A stretch of DNA of 64,000 nucleotides from Halomonas gemina (GCF_023554995.1 NZ_JAMJPK010000004.1:124001-188000); one strand, 5' to 3'. Positions 40,807 to 55,188 are shown, counted from the first letter of the stretch. Notes: a model not told the origin generated them from the letters alone. Translations and numbers: made by a program.

Positions 40807-41289
40807 TTAGTGCTCGTGGTCGCCCTCGCCGTGCACGTGGCCGTGCTCGACTTCTTCCTCGCTGGCCTCGCGGACCTCGGCGATCTCCACGTCGAAGTTC
40901 AGCGACTGGCCGGCGAGCGGGTGGTTGCCGTCGACGGTAACGGTGTCGCCCTCGACCTGGGTTACGGTGACCATCAGCGGGCCACCCTGGGTCTGGGCCT
41001 GGAACTGCATGCCCGGCTCGACGTTGTCGACGCCCTGGAAGGCGTCACGCGGTACTTCCTGCACCAGCTGCGGCTGGACCTCGCCGTAACCTTCTTCGGG
41101 AGACACCTTGGCCTGGAGCTTGTCGCCGGTGGCGCGACCTTCCAGCTGCTTCTCGAGGCCCGGAATGATGTTGCCGGCGCCGTGGAGATAGGTCAGCGGC
41201 TCGCGGCCTTCCGAGCTGTCCAGCACTTCACCTGTATCGTTGGTCAGGGTGTAGTGGAACGCGACAACGGAATTCTGCGCAATCTGCAT
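40807..41289 (-). CDS. slyD: FKBP-type peptidyl-prolyl isomerase SlyD
   Basis: A 160-residue cytoplasmic prolyl isomerase/chaperone. The FKBP part is interrupted by an insert-in-flap domain (about 70-125: SPEEGYGEVQPQLVQEVP), as in SlyD. The C-terminal tail EHGHVHGEGDHEH is a short histidine-rich metal-binding end, much shorter than in E. coli and without its cysteines. YLHGAGNIIPGLEKQLEG carries the active site. The start at 41289 aligns with the usual MQIAQNSVV. Confidence 0.92.
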   Translation of the reverse strand: MQIAQNSVVAFHYTLTNDTGEVLDSSEGREPLTYLHGAGNIIPGLEKQLEGRATGDKLQAKVSPEEGYGEVQPQLVQEVPRDAFQGVDNVEPGMQFQAQTQGGPLMVTVTQVEGDTVTVDGNHPLAGQSLNFDVEIAEVREASEEEVEHGHVHGEGDHEH

Positions 41290-41522
41290 TGATGAACCTT
41301 TCGGTGAGTGCATGTAGCGCGACATGGTAACGCGGCAGTCAAGCGACTGTCAGGGGCATGGAGGAAATTCAGGATGTGAAGGTCGAGCCTGAGTCGCATT
41401 CACGCCTTTATGCCCCCACGCGGGGCGACGTTCGGACGGTTGCGTGGCCTACCGGGCAGGGATACCCTTGCCGGAGTCCGATTTCCCGATTCCCTTCGAT
41501 CGACCCTTGCATGGAGAGTGCC

Positions 41523-41804
41523 ATGACCTTGACCCTGATCTGGCTGATCGCCTTCGCCGTGTTTCTGACCCTTTTCCTCAAGCGCTGGGAGAGCTCCGTC
41601 AGCGGCATTCTCGACACGCTGCTGCCTGCCGTGCTGCGCAGCGAGGATGACCGCTGGATATGGTGTCCGGCCCTGGCGGTGCTGGGCGCCACCTTCATCG
41701 TGCGCCCCGTGGACCTGCTGTTCACGGTGATCGTGATCGGCGTGGTGGCGCTGATCGCCACCAAGCTGGCCGGCTGGGCCACGAACAAGGTCGATCTTCA
41801 CTGA
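41523..41804 (+). CDS. Small inner-membrane protein, function unknown
   Basis: A 93-residue protein with an N-terminal helix (LTLIWLIAFAVFLTLFL), a short charged section (SEDDRWIW), and two further hydrophobic segments. GGAGAG lies four bases before the ATG. No family is recognised. A strong terminator follows 45 nt downstream, supporting a real transcription unit. Confidence 0.6.
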   Translation: MTLTLIWLIAFAVFLTLFLKRWESSVSGILDTLLPAVLRSEDDRWIWCPALAVLGATFIVRPVDLLFTVIVIGVVALIATKLAGWATNKVDLH

Positions 41805-41849
41805 GGGTGTCCCCGGTCGGGCCGTAGACCACGACCGGTACGATACGAG

Positions 41850-41884
41850 GAAGGCCCGCGGAACGAGACCGCGGGCCTTCTTCA
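41850..41884 (+). terminator. Terminator after the small membrane protein
   Basis: GAAGGCCCGCGG (41850-41861) and CCGCGGGCCTTC (41869-41880) form a perfect 12-bp stem with a 7-nt loop, followed by TTCATT. It lies between convergent genes and could serve slyB too. Confidence 0.65.
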
Positions 41885-41936
41885 TTGGTGGCCGCTCATC
41901 CGGGCCAGCCGTTCATGGCGGCGGGCAGTGCCGCCC

Positions 41937-42404
41937 TCAGTAGGGGGCCACGCTGACGCTGCTGCCGCTGCCGATCAGGCGGACGCGCTGGCCGACCTGG
42001 AAGTTCTGGTCGGCCTTCTGCACCACGACCACGTTCCGGCCGTTATCCTGGCGGATCTCCATTTCCCAGGCGGTGATGCGGTTGGTCGCCTCCTCGGCCT
42101 TGGTGCCGACCACGGCGCCGCCGATGGCACCGGCCACGGTGGCCAGCTGGCGTCCGGTGCCGCCACCCACCTGGTTGCCGAGGATGCCGCCGATCACGGC
42201 ACCGCCGCCGGAGCCGAGCAGGCCGCCGGCGCGGCTATCGGCCTGGATCTGCACCTGGCGCAGGGCGGTGATGGTGCCGAAGGTCACGGACTGGGCCGAC
42301 TTGGCCTGATTGCCGCTGTAGACGTTGCCCGAATAGGGCGCGGTGTTGGCACAGCCGGCCAGGGTCAGGACGCTGATGGCCAGAACGGGAAGAAGGCGTT
42401 TCAT
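41937..42404 (-). CDS. slyB: Outer-membrane lipoprotein SlyB
   Basis: A 155-residue lipoprotein (same length as E. coli SlyB) with a signal peptide ending in LTLAGC. A glycine-zipper double transmembrane region (GGLLGSGGGAVIGGILGNQVGGGTGRQ and GAIGGAVVG) is followed by a beta-rich C-terminal part. GGAGAT is 5 nt before the ATG. SlyB helps keep the outer membrane intact under Mg2+-limiting or envelope stress. The 217-bp region upstream shows two TTAATG repeats (42461 and 42478), not a clear PhoP box. Confidence 0.9.
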   Translation of the reverse strand: MKRLLPVLAISVLTLAGCANTAPYSGNVYSGNQAKSAQSVTFGTITALRQVQIQADSRAGGLLGSGGGAVIGGILGNQVGGGTGRQLATVAGAIGGAVVGTKAEEATNRITAWEMEIRQDNGRNVVVVQKADQNFQVGQRVRLIGSGSSVSVAPY

Positions 42405-42566
42405 GCGGGATCTCCTTGATGTCCGTGACGAACACTCGGTCTCCGGATGGTGACCAATGGTTAATGGACAGTGTTCTTTAATGAGTCTACCCACTGCAAA
42501 CCGGCTTGGCCAGCGCGCCGGGCTCCCTGGCCACGAGTGTAGCGCTACCATGAGGCCAACAATATG

Positions 42567-42592
42567 AAAAAAGGGAGGCCAAATGGCCTCCC
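42567..42592 (-). terminator. Rho-independent terminator of aceA
   Basis: On the minus strand GGGAGGCC (42592-42585), an ATTT loop and GGCCTCCC (42580-42573) form a perfect 8-bp stem followed by six T (42572-42567). It lies 30 nt past the aceA stop and is canonical. Confidence 0.85.
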
Positions 42593-42621
42593 AAGGGTTC
42601 CAGTCGTTACCGCCAGTGGCT

Positions 42622-44220
42622 TCAGCCGAACTGGTTCATGGTGTTGTCCTTGCCGCCGGCCTTGAGCGCTGCCTCGCCGTGGAAGAACTCCTTGTGGTCG
42701 TCACCGATGTTGGAGCCGGCCATGTCTTGGTGCTTGACGGTGGCGATGCCCTCGCGGATCTCCTTGCGCTGCACTCCGGCCACATAGGCCAGCATGCCCT
42801 CGTCGCCGAAGTAGCCCTTCGCCAGGTTGTCGGTGGACAGTGCCGCGGTATGGTAGGTCGGCAGGGTGATCAGGTGGTGGAAGATACCGGCCTCGCGGGC
42901 GGCATCGCGCTGGAAGTTGCGCGTCCACTCGTCGGCCAGCCGGCCAAGCTCGGTGTCGTCGTAGTCGGCACTCATCAGGTTGTTGCGGTCGTAGGCGGAG
43001 ACGTCCTTGCCTTCCTGCTCCCAGGCATCGAACACCTGCTGGCGGAAGTTCAGGGTCCAGTTGAAGGAAGGGCTGTTGTTGTAGACCAGCTTGGCATCCG
43101 GGCACACCTCGCGGATGCGGTTGACCATCCCGGCGATCTGGCCCACGTGGGGCTTCTCGGTCTCGATCCACAGCAGGTCGGCGCCGTTCTGCAGGCTGGT
43201 GATGCAGTCCAGCACCACACGGTCCTCGCCGGTGCCCGGCTTGAACTCGTAGAGGCCGGAGGCCAGGCGCTTGGGCTTGACCAGCTTGCCGTCCTGCTTG
43301 ATCACCACGTCGCCGTTGTTGATGTCGGAGGCCGAGGCGATCTCGTCGCCGTCGAGGAAGCTGTTGTACTGGTCGCCGAGATCGCCCGGCTCGTTGGTCA
43401 CGGCGATCTTCTGGGTCAGGCCGGCGCCCAGGGAGTCGGTGCGGGCGACGATCACGCCATCATTCACGCCCAGTTCCAGGAAGGCGTAGCGCACGGCGTT
43501 GATCTTGGCGATGAAGTCCTCGTGGGGCACCGTGACCTTGCCGGCCTGGTGGCCGCACTGCTTCTCGTCGGAGACTTGGTTCTCGATCTGGATGCAGCAG
43601 GCGCCGGCCTCAATCATCTTCTTGGCCAGCAGGTAGGTGGCCTCGGCATTGCCGAATCCGGCATCGATGTCGGCGATGATCGGCACGATGTGGGTCTCGA
43701 AGCCGTCTATCTTGGACAGGGCCTCGTCGGCCTTGGCCTGGTCACCGGCCTTCTTGGCCTCGTCCAGGTCACGGAACAGGTGGTTGAGTTCCCAGGCATC
43801 GGCCTGGCGCAGGAAGGTGTAGAGTTCCTCGATCAGGCCCGGCACGGTGGTCTTCTCGTGCATGGACTGGTCGGGCAGAGGGCCGAACTCGGAGCGCAGG
43901 GCGGCGACCATCCAGCCGGAGAGGTAGAGGTAGGAGCGCTTGGTGGTGCCGAAGTGCTTCTTGATGGAGATCATCTTCTGCTGGCCGATGAAGCCGTGCC
44001 AGCAGCCCAGCGACTGGGTGTACTGGGAGGTGTCGGCGTCATAGGCCGCCATGTCCTCGCGCATGATCCTGGCGGTGTAGCGGGCGATATCCAGGCCGGT
44101 CTGGAAGCGGTTCTGCACCCGCATGCGGGCGGCATGCTCGGGGTTGATGTTGTCCCACTTGCCCTGCTGGGCTTCGCGCAGTTGAGCCAGAGCCTTGAGT
44201 TCGTCTTTGAAAGTCGTCAT
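42622..44220 (-). CDS. aceA: Isocitrate lyase
   Basis: First enzyme of the glyoxylate shunt, splitting isocitrate to succinate and glyoxylate. The 532 residues match the long Pseudomonas-type AceA rather than the 434-residue E. coli form. The active-site loop is EKQCGH (C222), with ADIDAGFGNAEATYLLAKKMIEAGACCIQIE and NNSPSFNWTLN also typical. AAGGA stands 6 nt before the ATG at 44220. It competes for isocitrate with the two dehydrogenases encoded 7-10 kb away; no malate synthase or aceK is in the window. Confidence 0.95.
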   Translation of the reverse strand: MTTFKDELKALAQLREAQQGKWDNINPEHAARMRVQNRFQTGLDIARYTARIMREDMAAYDADTSQYTQSLGCWHGFIGQQKMISIKKHFGTTKRSYLYLSGWMVAALRSEFGPLPDQSMHEKTTVPGLIEELYTFLRQADAWELNHLFRDLDEAKKAGDQAKADEALSKIDGFETHIVPIIADIDAGFGNAEATYLLAKKMIEAGACCIQIENQVSDEKQCGHQAGKVTVPHEDFIAKINAVRYAFLELGVNDGVIVARTDSLGAGLTQKIAVTNEPGDLGDQYNSFLDGDEIASASDINNGDVVIKQDGKLVKPKRLASGLYEFKPGTGEDRVVLDCITSLQNGADLLWIETEKPHVGQIAGMVNRIREVCPDAKLVYNNSPSFNWTLNFRQQVFDAWEQEGKDVSAYDRNNLMSADYDDTELGRLADEWTRNFQRDAAREAGIFHHLITLPTYHTAALSTDNLAKGYFGDEGMLAYVAGVQRKEIREGIATVKHQDMAGSNIGDDHKEFFHGEAALKAGGKDNTMNQFG

Positions 44221-44607
44221 GGGGCCATCCTTCGGGTCAGGAGTGGAATCTCGTGATCGCGATGTCGGAAATACCGGTGTCGCGGCCGCTGGAATCGCCT
44301 GCTGCACCATTCGGCAATGCCTTATGCTGCATCTGCGAAGTACTGCCAGGGTCGACCAGATGCCGAGGCTTGTCTCTACGGCCTTGGTCGTACCCTGGGG
44401 AGGGCGTGCCTGCTGATGTGCCTGAATCCTTGGGTCCGCTGGCAAACAGCCGTTTTACCCTCGCCATGGAAGCCACTATGACCCCTGAGGACGGGCTTCA
44501 ACAATTGACACTTGGGGGAAGAGGGCGTTGTAACTCGACTACAGGACGGTGCGCAAAGTGGCCTTTCCTGTAGTCGAATTTCTGCGGGGAAGGAGGGGAG
44601 CCGTGCC
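44221..44607. other. 387-bp gene-free region upstream of aceA
   Basis: No convincing gene is seen. On the minus strand CTGGCA (44349-44344) and CATAAG (44326-44321) with 17-bp spacing form a moderate aceA promoter candidate, giving a leader of about 94 nt. The far end holds TTGACA (44505-44510, plus strand) and an 11-bp inverted repeat with a long loop, described separately. Short open frames here look like chance readings. Confidence 0.4.
44536..44586. repeat. Inverted repeat with 11-bp arms and 29-nt loop
   Basis: CGACTACAGGA (44536-44546) and TCCTGTAGTCG (44576-44586) are exact complements in the gap between aceA and the GNAT gene. TTGACA at 44505-44510 with TGTAAC at 44529-44534 (18-bp spacing) would start a plus-strand transcript right at the stem. 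It may be a small RNA, an operator pair, or the 3' structure of the minus-strand operon. Confidence 0.45.
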
Positions 44608-45039
44608 TCAATCGTCCAGGGGCAGGCGCATATTGCGGTGCGCAATGCCGGCGTCGAGGAACTCGTCACCGAAGGCCATGAACCCCAGGTGTTCGTAGAA
44701 CGCCAGGGCGTGGGTCTGGGCGGCGAGCTCCACGCTGGCATGGCCCTCGCGGCGGGCGGCCTCGATGGCGGCCCACATCAGGGCCGCGCCGATCCCCAGG
44801 CCGCGGGCCTTTGCAATTACCGCCACCCGGCCGATATGGGCATCGGGCAGCAGCCGGGCGGTGCCCAGCGGGATGCCCTCGTGCAGGGCCAGGAAGTGGT
44901 GACAGTCGGGGTCGCGGCCATCCCACTCCTCCTGCTGCGGGACCCGCTGCTCCTCGATGAAGACCAGGCGGCGAATCTCCGAGGCGGCCTCGCCGAGCGC
45001 CGCCCAGTCGCCCTCGACTATCTCGATGCTGACCTCCAT
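44608..45039 (-). CDS. GNAT family N-acetyltransferase
   Basis: A 143-residue single GNAT domain. FIEEQRVPQQEEWDGRD resembles the YjcF/ElaA-type start, VAVIAKARGLGIGAALM is the acetyl-CoA pyrophosphate loop (R/Q-x2-G-x-G/A), and ALAFYEHLGFMAFGDEFLDAGI closes the fold. The substrate is unknown. Its start lies four bases past the roxA stop with the ribosome site inside roxA, so it is the last gene of the rluE-roxA run. Confidence 0.85.
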   Translation of the reverse strand: MEVSIEIVEGDWAALGEAASEIRRLVFIEEQRVPQQEEWDGRDPDCHHFLALHEGIPLGTARLLPDAHIGRVAVIAKARGLGIGAALMWAAIEAARREGHASVELAAQTHALAFYEHLGFMAFGDEFLDAGIAHRNMRLPLDD

Positions 45040-45043
45040 GGTG

Positions 45044-47631
<2,588 letters not shown>

Positions 47632-48273
47632 TCAGCCCAGCTGGTCGAGTGTCTTCTTCAGGGCGCCGCGCTGGAAGACCAGTTTCCATCGCCGGCCTCC
47701 CTGCTGGTGCCAGAGCAGGGCGAAACGGATGCCGGCGAGCAGGATGGCGCGGACCCGCTCGGGCATCATGCGACTCTGCAGCAGCGAGGGGTCGCCCTGG
47801 ACGACGATGCGCGTCTTGAGGGTCGAGAGCGTCTCCTGGTAGGCCTCGCCGAGGCTGGCGATGACGTTCTCGTGGGTCTCGCCGAAGTGCTCCGCCTGTC
47901 CCTGGATGCGGGTCAGGCGTGTGCCGAGGTCATCCATCATGGCATCGTTGCCGCGCAGCTTGTTCATCAGCATCAGCAGCGAGAAGCCATAGCGCAGCAC
48001 CACCGGGTTGGCCTGCCGGCGACCGACCACGCCCTCGAGCACCTCGAGGCCGCGGCGCAGGTTGTTGGGATGGCCGCCGTAGATCGCCTCGAAGCTTTCG
48101 GGGTTGGTGTCCAGGGTGGCGCGGATCAGGGTCTCCCAGGCGCGCTGGTCGACCTGGCCTGTGCGGGCGAGCTCGTCGACCAGGCTGGCGGCCTGGAAGA
48201 CCCCGGCCAGTGCCAGGGCCTGGCGGGCCGTGGGGGTGTCCGGGGCACGATGGATCGGGGTCGTGGCGGTCAT
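47632..48273 (-). CDS. hflD: HflD, lysogenisation regulator homologue
   Basis: A 213-residue, mostly helical protein matching E. coli HflD (YcfC), a peripheral membrane protein known to bind the lambda CII regulator; its native role is not settled. Recognition rests on [35 protein letters not shown] and the position between mnmA and purB. The start overlaps the mnmA stop by four bases. No phage is present in the window. Confidence 0.88.
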   Translation of the reverse strand: MTATTPIHRAPDTPTARQALALAGVFQAASLVDELARTGQVDQRAWETLIRATLDTNPESFEAIYGGHPNNLRRGLEVLEGVVGRRQANPVVLRYGFSLLMLMNKLRGNDAMMDDLGTRLTRIQGQAEHFGETHENVIASLGEAYQETLSTLKTRIVVQGDPSLLQSRMMPERVRAILLAGIRFALLWHQQGGRRWKLVFQRGALKKTLDQLG

Positions 48274-49382
48274 GTGGCAGGCTCCGTAGCGTTCCAGGTC
48301 TTGCGGATCACCCCGCCGCCGAGGCAGATCTCGCCATCGTAGAGGACCAGCGATTGCCCAGGAGTGACCGCACGCTGAGGCGCATCGAAGCACACCTCGA
48401 CGCCGCCATCCTCCCGCGTGTGGACAGCACAGGGCACGTCGCCCTGGCGATAGCGGGTCTTGGCGGTGAAGCGGCCCTCGGCGGCCGGTGGCTCGCCGGC
48501 CACCCAGTCCATGGCCTCGGTGGCCAGGCTGTCGGTATAGAGCAGCGGGTGATGCTTGCCCTGCACGGCGACGAGCACGTTGCGCTCGAGGTCCTTGGCG
48601 GCGACGTACCAGGGGGCGTCCGGATGGTTGGCGAGCCCGCCGATGCCCAGCCCCTGGCGCTGGCCGAGGGTGTAGTACATCAGCCCCATGTGCTCGCCGA
48701 TCACCTCACCCTCGGGGGTCTCGATCACGCCGGGCTGGGCGGGCAGGTACTGCTTGAGGAAGTCGCGGAAGCGGCGCTCGCCGATGAAGCAGATCCCCGT
48801 GGAGTCCTTCTTGCGCGCGGTGACCAGGTCGTGGCGCTCGGCGATGGCGCGCACCTCGGGCTTCTCCAGCTCGCCCACCGGGAAGAGGGTGCGGGCGATG
48901 GCGGCCTCGGGGACGGCATGCAGGAAGTAGCTCTGGTCCTTGTTGGGGTCGAGTCCCTTGAGCAGGCGTGGCCTGCCGCCGCAGATACCTTGTCGAACAT
49001 AGTGGCCGGTGGCGATCTTCTCGGCACCCAGCATCTCGGCGTACTCCAGGAACACCTTGAACTTGATCTCGCGGTTGCAGAGGATGTCCGGGTTCGGCGT
49101 GCGCCCCGCCTGATACTCGGCCAGGAAGTGCTCGAAGACGTTGTCCCAGTACTCGGCGGCGAAGTTGGCGGTGTGCAGTCGGATGCCGAGCCTCTCGCAC
49201 ACCGCCTCGGCGTCAGCCAGGTCGGCCTTGGCGGTGCAGTACTCGGTGCCGTCGTCCTCGTCCCAGTTCTTCATGAACAGGCCTTCGACGTCGTAGCCCT
49301 GCTCCAGCAGCAGCAGGGCAGACACGGAGGAGTCGACGCCGCCGGACATGCCGACGATCACCTTGCCTGGGGTGGCGGTCAT
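48270..49382 (-). CDS. mnmA: tRNA 2-thiouridylase MnmA
   Basis: A 370-residue ATP-dependent enzyme that thiolates U34 of glutamate, lysine and glutamine tRNAs. The PP-loop is GMSGGVDSS near residue 10, and the two catalytic cysteines lie in ILCNREIKF and TGICFIGER. The typical C-terminal beta-barrel ends the protein. A near-perfect -10 box (TATAAT, minus strand 49426-49421) gives it its own promoter despite being inside a same-strand run. A repeat element lies directly behind that box. Confidence 0.95.
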   Translation of the reverse strand: MTATPGKVIVGMSGGVDSSVSALLLLEQGYDVEGLFMKNWDEDDGTEYCTAKADLADAEAVCERLGIRLHTANFAAEYWDNVFEHFLAEYQAGRTPNPDILCNREIKFKVFLEYAEMLGAEKIATGHYVRQGICGGRPRLLKGLDPNKDQSYFLHAVPEAAIARTLFPVGELEKPEVRAIAERHDLVTARKKDSTGICFIGERRFRDFLKQYLPAQPGVIETPEGEVIGEHMGLMYYTLGQRQGLGIGGLANHPDAPWYVAAKDLERNVLVAVQGKHHPLLYTDSLATEAMDWVAGEPPAAEGRFTAKTRYRQGDVPCAVHTREDGGVEVCFDAPQRAVTPGQSLVLYDGEICLGGGVIRKTWNATEPAT

Positions 49383-49420
49383 GGGCGCTCTCGAATCGGG
49401 TGTGGCTTAAATGGGCGGGG

Positions 49421-49426
49421 ATTATA
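49421..49426 (-). promoter_or_regulatory. -10 box of mnmA
   Basis: TATAAT on the minus strand, 39-44 nt before the mnmA start codon. No TTGACA-like -35 is present; that position is occupied by the GAGCGCC repeats (49435-49455), so the promoter is either weak or depends on another factor. Confidence 0.5.
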
Positions 49427-49434
49427 CATGATAC

Positions 49435-49467
49435 GAGCGCCGAGCGCCGAGCGCCGAGCCGCCAAGC
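49435..49467 (+). repeat. GAGCGCC repeats plus shared 17-bp core (locus 1, left part)
   Basis: Three GAGCGCC units run into GAGCCGCCAAGC. The 17-bp core AGCGCCGAGCCGCCAAG (49450-49466) occurs again, same orientation, at 63436-63452. Both copies are accompanied by an 8-bp tandem array of GCTTGGCN, whose complement resembles the end of this core. Confidence 0.8.
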
Positions 49468-49517
49468 TCCAAGAAGCAAGGGGGCTCGTTACTTTTCCAC
49501 TTTCTACTTCAGCCTCG

Positions 49518-49621
49518 GCTTGGCCGCTTGGCCGCTTGGCCGCTTGGCCGCTTGGCCGCTTGGCCGCTTGGCCGCTTGGCCGCTTGGCCGCTTGGCCGCT
49601 TGGCCGCTTGGCCGCTTGGCC
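49518..49621 (+). repeat. Perfect tandem array, 13 x GCTTGGCC
   Basis: The 8-bp unit GCTTGGCC is repeated exactly 13 times (104 bp). It lies immediately behind the nudJ stop codon (49624-49626, minus strand). An 8-bp period breaks frame, so it is not coding; apparent open frames through it are artefacts. Perfect identity suggests recent expansion and possible length variation between strains. Confidence 0.95.
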
Positions 49622-49623
49622 GC

Positions 49624-50073
49624 TCAGCGCTCGTGAATCACGTCCATGGGATAGAAGCGGCTCGCCAGCGCGTCGCGGACGCGCCGCAGCACCAGTGGGC
49701 TGCGCAGGCGGCCTTCCCGGTCCAGCGCCTCGAGCTCCTCGAGGGTCAGCCAGTGCACGGCAAGGATGGCCGGGTCCAGCTCGTTGCCCAGGTGGGCCAG
49801 GGCCATGCCGAAGAAGCCGTGGCTGTGGAAGGTCAGGCCATCCGGTGTGCGATAGACGTACATGCCCAGGTAGTCGGTGATGCCGACCTGCCAGGCGGTC
49901 TCCTCGCGCAGTTCACGCAGGGCGGCCTCCTGGATGCGCTCGCCGGGCTCCAGGTGGCCGGCGGGCTGGTTGAACAGCGTCTCGGCCCCGCCGCGGTCCT
50001 CCTCCACCATCAGGAAGCGCCCGGCCCGTTCCACCACGGTGGCCACGCTGATATAGGGCTGCCAGCGGCTCAT
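49624..50073 (-). CDS. nudJ: Nudix hydrolase NudJ
   Basis: A 149-residue Nudix protein whose box is complete: GHLEPGERIQEAALRELREET (G-x5-E-x7-RE-x2-EE). E. coli NudJ hydrolyses thiamine pyrophosphate precursors and nucleoside di/triphosphates. The name rests on the E. coli-like order rluE-nudJ-mnmA-hflD-purB. The ATG overlaps the rluE stop by four bases. The 3' end abuts the 8-bp repeat array, which separates it from mnmA by 241 bp. Confidence 0.88.
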   Translation of the reverse strand: MSRWQPYISVATVVERAGRFLMVEEDRGGAETLFNQPAGHLEPGERIQEAALRELREETAWQVGITDYLGMYVYRTPDGLTFHSHGFFGMALAHLGNELDPAILAVHWLTLEELEALDREGRLRSPLVLRRVRDALASRFYPMDVIHER

Positions 50074-50684
50074 CGTCGGCCTCCTTTTTTGTCTCGGGCC
50101 CGGCGAGCGCCTGTCGGCGGCCTGCGCGGGGCGTGAAGGGTCTCCCGTCGCCACTGTCCGGGGGGCAGGCCATCCAGCCGCCAGGGACCGATGGCCACCC
50201 GCACCAGCCTCAGGGTGGGGTGACCGACATGGGCGGTCATTCGGCGGACCTGTCGATTGCGGCCCTCGGTGATGGTCAGCTCCAGCCAGCTGGTACGCGG
50301 GTGGCGTCTCGTGTCCAGGGGCGGGTCACGCTCGGGCAGGCCGCTCGACGCCAGGCGTCGCACCCTGGCGGGTCGTGTCCTGCCGTCCTTGAGAGCGACG
50401 CCGTCGCGCAGTGCCTGCAGGGCGGCGTCACTGGGCTCACCCTCCACCTGGACCCGGTAGGTCTTGGGCTGCTTGTGGCGGGGGTCGCTGATGCGATGGA
50501 TCAGTTCGCCGTCGTCACTGAGCAGCAGCAGCCCCTCGGAATCATGGTCGAGACGGCCCGCCGGGTAGATGCCGGGCACGTCGATGACGTCGGCCAGGGT
50601 CGCGCGGCGCTCCCCGTCTGCGGCCTTTCGGTCGGTGAACTGGGAGAGCATGCGATAGGGCTTGTGCAGCAGGTAAAGGTTCAT
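50070..50684 (-). CDS. rluE: 23S rRNA pseudouridine(2457) synthase RluE
   Basis: A 204-residue RsuA-family pseudouridine synthase without an S4 domain, as in RluE. The catalytic aspartate is in GRLDHDSEGLLLLSDDG, and LTITEGRNRQVRRM is the second conserved motif. The C-terminal end is Arg-rich (RRPPTGARRARDKK), probably for RNA contact. AAGGA precedes the ATG. It starts the minus-strand run rluE-nudJ. Confidence 0.9.
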   Translation of the reverse strand: MNLYLLHKPYRMLSQFTDRKAADGERRATLADVIDVPGIYPAGRLDHDSEGLLLLSDDGELIHRISDPRHKQPKTYRVQVEGEPSDAALQALRDGVALKDGRTRPARVRRLASSGLPERDPPLDTRRHPRTSWLELTITEGRNRQVRRMTAHVGHPTLRLVRVAIGPWRLDGLPPGQWRRETLHAPRRPPTGARRARDKKGGRR

Positions 50685-50744
50685 CGTGTCCTTCCACTAT
50701 ACCGAGTGCCTGACGCCAATCAACGCCCGAGGCAATAACGCAAC

Positions 50745-50801
50745 GGCTCCCCTCCGCCAAGAGGCGGACGGGAGCCGGAAGGGCCGCCCGCAGAGGGCGG
50801 C
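50745..50801 (-). terminator. Tandem hairpins after idh
   Basis: Beyond the idh stop on the minus strand there are two stems. GCCGCCC (50783-50789) pairs with GGGCGGC (50795-50801). A longer one (50745-50776) has GGCTCCC/GGGAGCC arms and an inner TCCGCC/GGCGGA stem with one mismatch. The second is followed by GTTGCGTTATTG on the minus strand. They probably end the idh transcript before rluE. Confidence 0.6.
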
Positions 50802-50821
50802 AGGTCGCCTCGGGCGATACG

Positions 50822-53059
<2,238 letters not shown>

Positions 53060-53148
53060 GGGGCGTGGATCTCTCTGGTCACTGCGGTGGCATGGAATGG
53101 GGGTGCCATGCGCGGGCGCCCCGGCGGAGGTGGTTAAGCCTACCAAGA

Positions 53149-53201
53149 TTGTCGACAAGTGTCCCGCGCAGCTTACCCCCGCTGGGGGGGAGTGGTACAC
53201 T
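53149..53201 (+). promoter_or_regulatory. icd promoter candidate and TTGTCGACAA palindrome
   Basis: TTACCC (53173-53178) and TACACT (53196-53201), 17 bp apart, form a plausible icd promoter with a leader of about 30 nt. A perfect 10-bp palindrome TTGTCGACAA (53149-53158) lies just upstream, central in the idh-icd gap, and could be a shared operator. Confidence 0.4.
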
Positions 53202-53238
53202 CCGGGCTCCACTCAATAGACCAAAAGGGGAGTTCGCC

Positions 53239-54495
<1,257 letters not shown>

Positions 54496-54516
54496 GTCGC
54501 GACGACGGACCCGGGG

Positions 54517-54550
54517 CCCCCGTCCGCCACCCGGCGGACGGGGGTCTTTG
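54517..54550 (+). terminator. Terminator of icd
   Basis: CCCCCGTCCGCC (54517-54528) and GGCGGACGGGGG (54533-54544) form a perfect 12-bp stem with an ACCC loop, followed by TCTTTG. Confidence 0.75.
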
Positions 54551-54664
54551 CGTTGAGACGTCCTGGTATCGAATCCAGGCGGTGAACCCTGACGGCCCTG
54601 TGGCGTCCAATCACGGTTGAGATGATGGACGGCCTCCGGCTTGTCGAGATGGATAGTGGCTCTT

Positions 54665-55051
54665 ATGTTCAGTAGAGACGATGAGGTGGCGCGACGAGTG
54701 GCCATGGTGGCCCCGCGGGGGGGCATGACCCGGCCGCCGGGCCCCGAGCAGGACGATGGCGACCTGGCGGTGCAGAATGCCGACCCGGAAGTGGCGCGTC
54801 CTCCCCTGTACAAGGTGGTGCTGCACAACGATGACTTCACGCCCATGGAGTTCGTGGTTGAGGTGCTGCAGACCTTCTTCCAGATGGACAGCGAGACTGC
54901 GGTGCAGGTGATGCTGACCGTGCACACTCGTGGAAAGGCTACCTGTGGTGTCTTCACCCGCGATATCGCGGAAACCAAAAGCCATCAGGTCAATCAATAT
55001 GCAAGAGAGTGTCAGCATCCGCTGCTGTGCGACATCGAGGCGGCGGACTGA
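54665..55051 (+). CDS. clpS: ClpS, N-degron adaptor of ClpAP
   Basis: ClpS delivers proteins with N-terminal Leu, Phe, Trp or Tyr to ClpAP. The core [20 protein letters not shown], with the conserved Asn-Asp-Asp and the hydrophobic pocket, and the late [12 protein letters not shown] are all present. The 128-residue reading from 54665 has an N-terminal tail about 20 residues longer than in E. coli (106). ATGs at 54704 and 54725 are alternatives and no start has a strong ribosome site, so the 5' end is uncertain. It precedes clpA. Confidence 0.9.
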   Translation: MFSRDDEVARRVAMVAPRGGMTRPPGPEQDDGDLAVQNADPEVARPPLYKVVLHNDDFTPMEFVVEVLQTFFQMDSETAVQVMLTVHTRGKATCGVFTRDIAETKSHQVNQYARECQHPLLCDIEAAD

Positions 55052-55188
55052 GCGGCATGGTCGAAGAGGGACAGCGACGGTCCTGCGTTGAAGGGAGACT
55101 TGCAACGGCGCCGTTTGTACCCGATGTTGATGATGCCGGACCATGAATGATCCGACGCGAAGCCCTGGGCGGCGAGAAGGGGACTGCC

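Noticed and set aside
42405..42490. PhoP box upstream of slyB
   Set aside because: Two TTAATG repeats 17 bp apart are present, but the GTTTA-N5-GTTTA pattern is not.
49518..49621. CRISPR array
   Set aside because: Units are 8 bp, contiguous and without spacers, and no cas gene is present.
49400..49636. Apparent protein with repeated AAWPLGRL units
   Set aside because: This is the 8-bp tandem repeat read over three frames (24-bp period); it has no ribosome site and no homologous protein.
54558..54590. tRNA-like sequence after icd
   Set aside because: CCTGG...CCAGG with a TATCGAAT loop resembles a T-arm, but no acceptor stem or other arms surround it.
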